Below are positions 42,791 to 53,046 of a DNA stretch of 64,000 nt, in pieces. The translations under genes and the position numbers were made by a program. The first letter of the stretch is position 1; each line of letters opens with the position of its first letter. The stretch lies in assembly GCA_006384855.1 (NCBI GenBank), contig VCJN01002687.1, positions 1 through 64,000 on the forward strand, read 5' to 3'. The DNA comes from Tetraselmis striata (taxonomy: Eukaryota; Chlorophyta; Chlorodendrophyceae; Chlorodendrales; Chlorodendraceae). Under the pieces are notes generated by a model. It was not told where the DNA came from, did no database searches, and was given only the letters and a program-made list of their open reading frames with translations.

Positions 42791-44691
42791 ATGCGTGCCT
42801 GTACGGCAGTGTCTGGGGTGTCCCTCATAGTAGCCCTCCTGCTGTGCGAATCGGTACACGGTGCGGCCCTCGCCGGCTACCCTGTTGTTGCGCCGCGGCG
42901 GTGATGACCACGGCGTGGTCGCTGAAGTGACTATCTCGCCGCCGCAGGCGAGCCGCGACGTCCCGAGCTGGTACGAGGGCTGAGTGACCCAACTTTCGAC
43001 GCTTTAATTGCAGCGGATGGTCGGCCTGCGAGCCGGGGGTTGCGGCAAGTCGGCAGCACGACGTGCAACGGTTTCCATGTGGAGTCCTACCCCGGGCTTC
43101 CTGGCGAGAGCGGGTGCGAGTCGCACTGCGCGTCTATCGGCACCGATGCCTGCCTCGCCTTCGCGTTTGACAACAGGAACCAGGTTTGCTTTCTGAAGCT
43201 TGCATGCGGCAAGGCAGGTGGGTCAAACATTGCAGTCTCCGCCCTTTTTCATCCAGCAGCAAAGCCGCAGCAGGTTGCTAACCGCTGGTCGCCCTGCACC
43301 GAACAGGATGGGAACCATCCCGGTTCCCCTCGGCACAGGACATGCTCGTGCCAGTACGGACAGACGAACCCTTGAAGCTGCCGCCGAGCGTAGGAGGGGG
43401 CGAGTTTGTATGGGAGTGGCCCACCGGGCCGGGCTGGGCGCCAGCACCCCCGTCGCCATCAAGCCCGCCACGGCGGCGAGATCCCACTCCACCAGCGAGG
43501 CAGACGCCAGCTGCAACGAGAGCTCCAGTCGAGGCACCCAGCCGCCCAGACACGCCGCGGGTTTCGGAAATCGACGGTGCGAAAGTTCTCCGAGCTGTGA
43601 GACATCCTGTAGCCAAGCACGCATGCAGACCAAATTTCTCGGCGCTTGAGGGCTAATTGGGATGTTGCTTTGTGCCCCCCTTCCTTTGTCTAGACACAGC
43701 GGAAAAACCAGGAGCGTCGCCAGAATTTCAAATCAGCCGGGATATTGTCTGCAAGGGCCAGACGTTCAAGGTCCGTTGCACTCTCATGCAGCCTGTGCCT
43801 TGCTATGTAGCGTCGACAGCAACATGCTAACATGGGCAGCGTTGCCTGTTATCTTCCACGCTCCAGAGAGAAGATAACGACACGCGCAGCGAATGCCAGA
43901 GACAATGCGCCGGAAACATCCGCTGCAACGCGTTCGTGTACAATATTAGGACCTCTGCATGCTTGCTGAAGTCTGGCTGCGGAAATCAAGCCGCAGCGGA
44001 AAGCTATCACTACACGGGTATGCTGGAACCCTTACATCTGCCTCCACCTCTTGTGATGTTTACTCTGCTTGCATACCAAGCGCAATGATCACACACATAT
44101 CGGCACGATGTTTATTTGGGTAGCATCCTCCACAAGCATTTTCATCACTTGCACCGTGATGCTCCAGGTATCAAAATTGCGGAGAACACCGCCGCGGTAC
44201 CATCGCAGGATGTAGTTGTGGAGAGCGGGGAACGGGCAGCTGCTGATTGGGGCAGCAACAGGGAGTTCACCGCTCAGTGCAGGAGCTCAGGCCAGAGCTA
44301 CTACTTCTGCAACGCCGACTGTGCCGCAAACTGCGCAGACATGGGCCTGAATGGGCTGCTAGTACCCACCGTGCTGCAGGGTGAGCTGCAGTTCTGCCAC
44401 AGCCAGCACACCCGGTCTGAGTACGGTGATAGCGCTTGCTGCTGCGGGGAGCACTACATCGGCCCCACGCGGCTGGCGCAAGTCATCCCCTGCCCCGCCT
44501 CTGTGCCTGCGGCCATGGCATGTGACACGTGGTGCCGGCTGCACAGCGCACCCCTGGGCCAGGGCAGCAAGGTGGACTGCAGCCCCGGCAGAAGCTGGTG
44601 CTTCCCTTTCGGCCTTCTGGCCAGCGACCCAACCTGCGTCCCCATGGAGTGCTCGCAAGACAAGCAGTGCTGCTGCCAAAATGGCATCTAG
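42791..44691 (+). CDS. Secreted cysteine-rich PAN/Apple-domain protein
   Basis: Five exons (42791-42860, 43014-43217, 43694-43770, 43867-44017, 44168-44691) join in phase to 341 residues. A clear signal peptide (MRACTAVSGVSLIVALLLC, cleaved near VHA) leads into two PAN/Apple-like modules. The first runs from TTCNGFHVESYPG to CFLKLACGKAD, the second from DIVCKGQTFKREDNDTRSEC to CLLKSGCGNQAAAESYHYTG. Each has the C...C..HC/QC...C.AF.Y....C.LK..CG pattern. The last exon encodes a separate Cys-rich region (SYYFCNADCAANCADMG, SACCCGEHYIGP, MACDTWCRLH, ECSQDKQCCCQNGI) with about 18 cysteines in 170 residues. PAN modules bind proteins or carbohydrates, so an extracellular matrix, cell wall or adhesion role is likely but unproven. 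Confidence 0.72.
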
Positions 44692-45269
44692 AGTCCTTCT
44701 TGACTTATCCCGTCAGATTTAACGCGGTTTATGCTGTAAAACGTCCGCACGATTCATATCTGCTGCTTGAACGACACGACCATGTCACTGGAGCGTGCAG
44801 GAAACGAATGCTTGAATGCCCCATTGATTTTGTCCTGCGCTGGGTGCGGTTGATACATCCTGTGTAGCATCCTGCAACAATACACCCATATAGTTGCATA
44901 CGGCTACTACAGTTGATACACATGTACAGTTGTAACTATTATTTTTATTTATTTCAGCTATTAGTAGTTTCAGTTATAACCTTTCAATATAAATGTTAGC
45001 TATAACTATAACTATAACTATCATATCGCAACTATTGTATATTTACCTAATATCTATTGATTTTATCATTACATTAACTATATTAAAGCATAACGACCAT
45101 AACTATATATGTGATGGGTTATACCAAAACCACATGACTATATACAACTATTAATATGAACTATAACATAATATGTTGGTTATATAACTCTATGACTAGT
45201 TATATAACAATTAACTGTTATGTATATTACAGCTAGTGGGTCGGCAGTTATAATAAACTATTATATGTT

Positions 45270-45319
<50 letters not shown>

Positions 45320-45992
45320 TAAAAGAATTGGTAGCTAAATGCAAATTAAATATATACAGGTAGTTCATATATTTAACACATGGTTACATTGATATACTCA
45401 TTTTAATGGCAGCATTGGCAGCATTTTAATGGCAGCATTGCGCTGCAACGAGCTCCTAATTACAAGATGTGCTGCCGGAATGTAACACAGACGACATTAT
45501 GCCCCACAGCATATAACATGGACCAGCGGCAAACTATATTCGATCGGGCAGCCATGATCACTGATACGTGCTGCGAACGCACATGTCTAAATACGTGTCC
45601 GTTCACATAAATGCAAAAGGCAGATATTCTCCCTGTAACTCCTTCTGAAAGCCAGGCGCGGACTCAATTATATGTTACGGTATAGTACACAGACACAGAC
45701 ACAGACACAGACACACACACACACACACGTATTCATTTGTGAATTGAAGATCATTGAAAATTCATTGCAGGCACTGGGTGGAGAGGCCCAATTGTATACA
45801 AAAAAATTTTATTTTTGCATAAGATATTTTAAACAACATGCAAATGTGCCGCCAGCGGCTATGCATCAGGGCAGTCCATCCTGATGGTAGTCCAACGTGG
45901 TGTGTTTCAGCAGCCATGCTAGTTCGCACACAAGCCCTGCGCGCATGGGCGGGGGTCCTGCTGCATGTCCACTGGCTGGGCGCAGCGCCGTG
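44692..45992. other. AT-rich intergenic region with microsatellites
   Basis: From 44930 to 45400 the sequence is strongly AT-rich. It contains imperfect CTATAA repeats near 45000 and a pure (AT)n run at 45272-45317. An (ACAGAC)n/(AC)n run lies at about 45687-45729. No gene is seen. Confidence 0.7.
45272..45317. repeat. (AT)n microsatellite
   Basis: About 23 uninterrupted AT units within a 400-bp AT-rich island. Confidence 0.95.
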
Positions 45993-47860
45993 CTACTGCA
46001 GGCGCTGTTTCTTTGCCGTGGCGCGAAAGGCCTGCGCGCTGGCGAGCATCATGCCCCGCCCATTGCTGGTATCGGGGCTGTGCACTGCATTCTGGAAGAA
46101 GTGCGCCAGCTCATCAAACTTGTAGTACAGCTGATCATCCGAGAACACCGGGCCGAGGCGCACCCCCCAGAGCAAGTAGATGGTGTAGGAAATGGTGGCG
46201 TGCGCGGACGGCTCGTTGCCAAGGTAGTTGTGGTCATCCAGCCGGTAGGAGAGCGCGGACAGGCCTGCATCCAGGTGCAGTAGCTTGCTGAGCGACGTTT
46301 TGGGGCTGTGCACAACGCTGCCGCCCGGCGTGAGTGGAACCGTGCTGGCGGCGAGCCAGACCTTGGAGCCGCAGGAGTTTGCGCCCTTGGTGTAGGCCAT
46401 CAGCGCGAGCGGCTTGTTGAAGACCACTCGCACCCTGCCGCCCTGGTCTTCGCTGACGTAGCAGGTGCGCTGAATGTCGTGCCGTCCCTTCATGCCGTCG
46501 CCTTCCTCATCCCCGTCCTCACCATCCTCTGGGTCCAGCCACGCCAGCTTCATGTGCGTCTCGACGCCGATGGAGAACCGAATCGTCTCGGGGACAGAGT
46601 CGGCCGGCGCCACGTCGCCCGAGTCGCAACCCACCACCACCGCAAAGTCAGGGTCGCCGGGAATTTGTGTGGAAACGCGGCCCGGGAAGATCAGGGGGAA
46701 GAACGGGAACAGCGGCGCGAACTCCCCCGGTAGGAAGAGGGTTGCGCGGGCGGGGCGGCCCAGTGCCAGCGCCGCCTCCTGTAGGTCTGCCGCCATCCGG
46801 TCGAGCTGCTCGCCAGGCAGCGCTGGGACCGAGCGGGTCGGCGTGTAGGCGGCGCCCTCCGAGCTGTTGAGGTACGCGACGGCCTCCAGTTGCTCGGATT
46901 CGGGCCAGTGCTTGCGCTCGCCAGGGGACAGGTCGTCCACCGTCACCTCGCCCGGCGGGATCGGCACCTATGCCCGCGGTAACATAGCAGACAGGTGAGC
47001 ATCGCCCTCTACTAGGCATGGGTGTGATAATGGTGACTGTACTGACGTTGCGGATGCTGATGGATGCGCATTCAGTCACACCCTACTGTTGTGCATCAAT
47101 GCCGCTATCAATCCCCTGAAGACCCGACAACAATGAGTAACATATGCTGGTACGGTGCTACCCGTGATAAGATGACCTTTCAGCCAGGAGTGTTCAACCT
47201 CCCTGCCTGCCTGCCACAAATGACCTGGTCGCTTTAAATGAGGAGTGGCGTTATTATTATTTCCAATTTTTAACTTGCGCATAAGTCATGGCACTCGTAC
47301 ATTTATCGCGCGAAGCTACGGAATTCACTAATTCATCGACTACAGGGGTTCGAGGGTGGGTAATTCGCAAGGACATGATAAGCACTTGGCGACTGGTCGC
47401 TTAAGCTCCGTGGTACCATAGCAAATTAGCAGCAGCCGTGCGAGTGACTCGTCGCTTATGGACTGGAGGGAGGGCTAGGTTCCGCCGATGTTATTCCGCC
47501 TCCCGGAACGCCCACCTGCTTGCGTAGATCACCGAGAAGCAGCGCGGCGGACCAGTGGTGCTCCTCCTTATCCCAGCGCGACAAAAGGACAGCGAACTGG
47601 GGCAGTTTATCCGGGGCTGCGGACCACGCCAAGATCTTGGAGCCTACGATGACGTTCTCAAAGGATGTGTTGTCACGGAGGGCGCTCAGCAAGGCGTCGG
47701 CGTTCGCGGAGGGCTGCTGCTGCCGGTTCTCTGCTGTGCCGAGCTCCACCAGCCGCAGGCGCCCCATGCTGATCTGGTCCGCCTGGTCGAGCGGGGGATG
47801 AGAGTTACCCGCTGCGCCAATCCCGTCGACCTCAACGTCATATGTTCCAATGAGATCCAT
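45993..47860 (-). CDS. Two-exon gene of unknown function
   Basis: Minus-strand exons 47516-47860 and 45993-46967 join in phase across an intron of about 550 bp (donor CAG|GTGGGC, acceptor GGCATAG) to 439 residues starting MDLIGTYDVEVDG. Distinct segments are AALLSRWDKE-like FAVLLSRWDKEEHHWSAALL, EVTVDDLSPGERKHWPES, FFPLIFPGRVSTQIPGDPDF, VVVGCDSGDVAPADSVPETI and LYYKFDELAHFFQNAV. The protein is acidic in places (DPEDGEDGDEEGDG) with no membrane helix or signal peptide. I do not recognise a family. The consistent frame, splice phase and GC-rich codon use make it a credible gene. The start could lie further upstream, where the frame stays open to 47989. Confidence 0.65.
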
Positions 47861-48120
47861 GTCTCGGTCGTCCGGTGGGCGCGCGCTGTGGCTGGCGAGT
47901 TGCCGCCTGTGCTTGCTGTGCGTGTAGGTTGGTTGTGACTGCGCCACTGCGGTAGGTCGACTGCTTGCCCACTCCAGTTGCAGGTACACACGAAAAAAAA
48001 ACCTGCTTCAAGCGCGTTCAAAAGAGACCGCGACTTCTACTTTTACGACAAAATGCCAGTGTATGTAGCGATCCTTATGTATGCGGCAGCGATCGCTAAT
48101 CCTTTTCCATGACGAGCCCC

Positions 48121-48608
48121 AGCCTTTAAATGGGACAAATATTTTCATCAACATAGATATAAAGGATTGTGTACATACCCGTAAATGTGTTAAGTACACC
48201 GGCGTCGCCGCTCTAGAAACAGAGGCTGGGCCCCTATCCATCAGCCGCTCTGGTCATCCCGATATATGACCGAAATATTAACGATTCGATTCCCGGGTTG
48301 ATCGCCCGCGTTCCAGCTGGTCGCGTTTTGCCGACCTCCAGCCGGGCTATCCCCCGACCCGACTCACATATCCTGCTGTCCACAGCCGCTGCTGCCCCAG
48401 AACTGCACAGCGACGGACGTGCGCAGCGAGAACTTGCATACCAGCCTCTTCCGCCGAGTCTTTTGGGCTCAGGTGGGTAGATATGGTGGCCGCTGACCCG
48501 GGCCGGGTCGGGGGGTGTCATCCTGGGCCGGACCGGGGCGCTAAAAACACCCCATAGCTTGAGAATGCCCGACGATGCCCCCTCATGTCCTCTAGACATT
48601 GTTCGTAG

Positions 48609-48640
<32 letters not shown>

Positions 48641-49135
48641 CCCCCCCAGCCTTTAAATGGGACAAATATTTTCATCAACATAGATATAAAGGATTGTGTA
48701 CATACCCGTAAATGTGTTAAGTACACCGGCGTCGCCGCTCTAGAAACAGAGGCTGGGCCCCTATCCATCAGCCGCTCTGGTCATCCCGATATATGACCGA
48801 AATATTAACGATTCGATTCCCGGGTTGATCGCCCGCGTTCCAGCTGGTCGCGTTTTGCCGACCTCCAGCCGGGCTATCCCCCGACCCGACTCACATATCC
48901 TGCTGTCCACAGCCGCTGCTGCCCCAGAACTGCACAGCGACGGACGTGCGCAGCGAGAACTTGCATACCAGCCTCTTCCGCCGAGTCTTTTGGGCTCAGG
49001 TGGGTAGATATGGTGGCCGCTGACCCGGGCCGGGTCGGGGGGTGTCATCCTGGGCCGGACCGGGGCGCTAAAAACACCCCATAGCTTGAGAATGCCCGAC
49101 GATGCCCCCTCATGTCCTCTAGACATTGTTCGTAG

Positions 49136-49172
<37 letters not shown>

Positions 49173-49174
49173 CC
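48121..49174. repeat. 527-bp tandem duplication bounded by poly-C
   Basis: The unit 48121-48647 is repeated at 48648-49174 with almost no differences. Each unit starts AGCCTTTAAATGGGAC and ends in a long poly-C tract (about 48609-48647 and 49136-49184). The junction falls in the C-run, which suggests that recombination or slippage at the homopolymer created the copy. Each unit includes one complete 87-bp exon. Confidence 0.92.
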
Positions 49175-49423
49175 CCCCCCCCCCAAAAACCCTTCCTTCC
49201 ACAGAAGCGGCTAGCCACGCATGTGAAAACCTCGTCTGCTCTTGGCAGCCGCGATACCGTCAGCCGCAATTGGCATGGCAGTGCGTCCGGCAACTCGCAG
49301 CTGTCAACACTCTCAGAGGCAGTAGCGACTAGTGCGGCTGCGGCTGTGGTCAGTCTGCAACTGCCGCCTTCCCGGGCGAAGCGCTTCGCCGACCCGCAGG
49401 ACGCGGCGACTACTAGGCAGTGA
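48386..49423 (+). CDS. 3' exons of an unidentified gene, one exon duplicated
   Basis: Two identical 87-bp exons, 48386-48472 and 48913-48999, each lie between a good acceptor (TGCTGTCCACAG) and donor (CAG|GTGGGT) and encode PLLPQNCTATDVRSENLHTS and then LFRRVFWAQ in phase 0. The terminal exon 49205-49423 follows an acceptor whose pyrimidine tract is poly-C (CCTTCCTTCCACAG). It encodes KRLATHVKTSSALGSRDTVS onward to DPQDAATTRQ and a stop. The phase 0-0 exon could be spliced once or twice without breaking the frame. 5' exons were not identified; they may lie left of 48120. The encoded protein has a Ser/Ala-rich tail and no family I recognise. Confidence 0.5.
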
Positions 49424-49498
49424 CCGTGCACGCGCGTAGATATCGGCTGCACGCTCCGACCATCTCCGCCAGCACAGGGCGGCGGCTCCCGCACCATT

Positions 49499-52400
49499 AT
49501 GGACTCGTTGTGGCAAAGCCTGCCGAAGAACCTGTGGGCAGGAGTGAGGCAAACTCTGGATGGCGACTCGCCCTCCTGGGCGGCGTGCAGCTTGGTGTGT
49601 AAGAGCTGGAGGGTGGAATTGGCGCTGCACATCTGGCAGCCAAGCCACGGTGCCTGGGCCCGCCGCCCAGCCAACTGGGCAGCGCGACTCGCGCCAAGCC
49701 TGGCGAGCCTGGACTTGATAAATTTACACAGACCCCCGAGCATCCCAGCACAGTTACGGATGCTGATGTGCCGTCCCTGGGGCAGCTCACGGGCCTCATG
49801 CACCTTGACCTGTCTCGGTGTGATCGCGTGTCAGACGCTTGACCGATAGCGATTCAGCAGCTCAGCCGCATCACCAGCTTGTTCCTCTATGAGTGTGCAA
49901 ATGTGACAGACTCTGGGCTGGTGGCACTTCAGCCGCTCACTGCCCTCACCCACCTGGATCTCTTCTATTGCCATATTGTGACAGATGCCGGGCTGGCGGC
50001 ATTGCAGCCGCTCACTGCCCTCACCCACCTGGATCTCTTCTATTGCCATATTGTGACAGATGCCGGGCTGGTGGCACTTCAGCCGCTCACCGCCCTCACC
50101 CACCTGGATCTCTTCTATTGCAATATTGTGACAGATGCCGGACTGGTGGCACTTCAGCCGCTCACCGCCCTCACCCACCTGGATCTCTTCTATTGCCATA
50201 TTGTGACAGATGCCGGGCTGGTGGCACTTCAGCCGCTCACCGCCCTCACCCACCTGGATCTCTTCTATTGCCATATTGTGACAGATGCCGGGCTGGTGGC
50301 ACTTCAGCCGCTCACCGCCCTCACCCACCTGGATCTCTTCTATTGCAATATTGTGACAGATGCCGGGCTGGTGGCACTTCAGCCGCTCACCGCCCTCACC
50401 CACCTGGATCTCTTCTATTGCCATATTGTGACAGATGCCGGGCTGGTGGCACTTCAGCCGCTCACCGCCCTCACCCACCTGGATCTCTTCTATTGCAATA
50501 TTGTGACAGATGCCGGACTGGTGGCACTTCAGCCGCTCACCGCCCTCACCCACCTGGATCTCTTCTATTGCAATATTGTGACAGATGCCGGGCTGGCGGC
50601 ACTTCAGCCGCTCACCGCCCTCACCCACCTGGATCTCTTCTATTGCAATATTGTGACAGATTCCGGGCTGGCGGCATTGCAGCCGCTCACCGCCCTCACC
50701 CACCTGGATCTCTTCTATTGCAATATTGTGACAGATGCCGGGCTGGTGGCACTTCAGCCGCTCACCGCCCTCACCCACCTGGATCTCTTCTATTGCAATA
50801 TTGTGACAGATGCCGGGCTGGCGGCATTGCAGCCGCTCACCGCCCTCACCCACCTGGATCTCTTCTATTGCAATATTGTGACAGATGCCGGGCTGGTGGC
50901 ACTTCAGCCGCTCACCGCCCTCACCCACCTGGATCTCTTCTATTGCAATATTGTGACAGATTCCGGGCTGGCGGCATTGCAGCCGCTCACCGCCCTCACC
51001 CACCTGGATCTCTTCTATTGCGATATTGTGACAGATGCCGGACTGGTGGCACTTCAGCCGCTCACCGCCCTCACCCACCTGGATCTCTTCTATTGCAATA
51101 TTGTGACAGATGCCGGACTGGTGGCACTTCAGCCGCTCACCGCCCTCACCCACCTGGATCTCTTCTATTGCAATATTGTGACAGATGCCGGACTGGTGGC
51201 ACTTCAGCCGCTCACCGCCCTCACCCACCTGGATCTCTTCTATTGCAATATTGTGACAGATGCCGGGCTGGTGGCACTTCAGCCGCTCACCGCCCTCACC
51301 CACCTGGATCTCTTCTATTGCAATATTGTGACAGATTCCGGGCTGGCGGCATTGCAGCCGCTCACTGCCCTCACCCACCTGGATCTCTTCTATTGCCATA
51401 TTGTGACAGATGCCGGGCTGGTGGCACTTCAGCCGCTCACCGCCCTCCCCCACCTGGATCTCTTCTATTGCAATATTGTGACAGATGCCGGACTGGTGGC
51501 ACTGCAGCCGCTCACCGCCCTCACCCACCTGGATCTCTTCTATTGCAATATTGTGACAGATGCCGGGCTGGTGGCACTTCAGCCGCTCACCGCCCTCACC
51601 CACCTGGATCTCTTCTATTGCCATATTGTGACAGATGCCGGGCTGGTGGCACTTCAGCCGCTCACCGCCCTCACCCACCTGGATCTCCTCTATTGCAATA
51701 TTGTGACAGATGCCGGACTGGTGGCACTTCAGCCGCTCACCGCCCTCACCCACCTGGATCTCTTCTATTGCAATATTGTGACAGATGCCGGGCTGGTGGC
51801 ACTTCAGCCGCTCACCGCCCTCACCCACCTGGATCTCTTCTATTGCAATATTGTGACAGATGCCGGGCTGGCGGCATTGCAGCCGCTCACCGCCCTCACC
51901 CACCTGGATCTCTTCTATTGCAATATTGTGACAGATGCCGGGCTGGCGGCATTGCAGCCGCTCACTGCCCTCACCCACCTGGATCTCTTCTATTGCAATA
52001 TTGTGACAGATGCCGGGCTGGTGGCACTTCAGCCGCTCACCGCCCTCACCCACCTGGATCTCTTCTATTGCAATATTGTGACAGATTCCGGGCTGGCGGC
52101 ATTGCAGCCGCTCACTGCCCTCACCCACCTGGATCTCTTCTATTGCCATATTGTGACAGATGCCGGGCTGGTGGCACTTCAGCTGCTCACCGCCCTCACC
52201 CACCTGGATCTCTTCTATTGCAATATTGTGACAGATGCCGGACTGGTGGCACTTCAGCCGCTCACCGCCCTCACCCACCTGGATCTCTTCTATTGCAATA
52301 TTGTGACAGATTCCGGGCTGGCGGCATTGCAGCCGCTCACTGCCCTCACCCACCTGGATCTCTTCTATTGCCATATTGTGACAGATGCCGGGCTGGTGGC

Positions 52401-53046
52401 ACTTCAGCTGCTCACCGCCCTCACCCACCTGGATCTCTTCTATTGCAATATTGTGACAGATGCCGGGCTGGTGGCACTTCAGCTGCTCACCGCCCTCACC
52501 CACCTGGATCTCTTCTATTGCAATATTGTGACAGATGCCGGACTGGTGGCACTTCAGCCGCTCACTGCCCTCACCCACCTGGATCTCTTCTATTGCCATA
52601 TTGTGACAGATGCCGGGCTGGTGGCACTTCAGCCGCTCACCGCCCTCACCCACCTGGATCTCTTCTATTGCAATATTGTGACAGATGCCGGACTGGTGGC
52701 ACTGCAGCCGCTCACCGCCCTCACCCACCTGGATCTGTTTCATACAAGCAAGGCAGACGTTGGACTGGTAGCATTGCAGCCGCTCACTGCCCTCACCCAC
52801 CTGAATCTGGGTTGTTCCGATGTGACAGATGCTGGGCTGATGGCGCTAAAGCCACTCACCGCCCTCGCCAGCCTACATCTCAACTGTGGCGGTTTTCTTA
52901 CGGATGCTGACATCCTGGCGGCGCTACAGCCTCTCACTGCCCTCACCCACCTGCAACTGTTGAGTTGCACGGGTGTGACAGCCGCAGGGCAGGCGGCAGT
53001 TGGCCTGATAATCTCCCAAAACAGGCAGCAGCTGAGTAGCACCTGA
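49499..53046 (+). pseudogene. F-box/LRR gene with ~38 near-identical 75-bp repeats, disrupted
   Basis: The frame from 49499 begins MDSLWQSLPKNLWAGVRQTL with SWAACSLVCKSWR, an F-box-like start, followed by LASLDL. Around 49720-49740 the frame must shift by one base to reach TVTDADVPSLGQLTGLMHLD. A TGA at 49840-49842 then interrupts CDRVSDA, where repeats have Gly (GGA to TGA). After that the frame is open to 53046. Each repeat encodes LTALTHLDLFYCNIVTDAGL with VALQP, a 25-residue cysteine-containing LRR of the FBXL/AMN1 kind. About 38 copies run from 49912 to 52740, differing at a few positions only (N/H/D before IV, A/S before GL, V/A after). Three diverged repeats close the frame. F-box/LRR proteins select substrates for SCF ubiquitin ligases. 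The two breaks suggest a pseudogene or assembly errors. Confidence 0.72.
49912..52740 (+). repeat. 75-bp tandem repeat array (LRR-coding minisatellite)
   Basis: About 38 head-to-tail units of 75 bp with very few variant sites. All three forward frames and one reverse frame are open across the array because the unit length is a multiple of three and the unit contains no stop in those frames. Only the LRR frame has meaning. Confidence 0.95.

Noticed and set aside
49840-49842. In-frame TGA in the F-box/LRR gene as a selenocysteine codon
   Set aside because: The position is a glycine in other repeats, a frameshift lies just upstream, and no SECIS-like element was seen. A nonsense mutation is simpler.
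49912-52740. Array of regularly spaced repeats as a CRISPR-like array
   Set aside because: There are no variable spacers; the whole 75-bp unit repeats and encodes an LRR.
49831-52800. 989-codon minus-strand open frame and 1005-codon alternative plus frame across the LRR array
   Set aside because: Both are by-products of a 75-bp repeat without stops in those frames; only the LRR frame gives a known fold.
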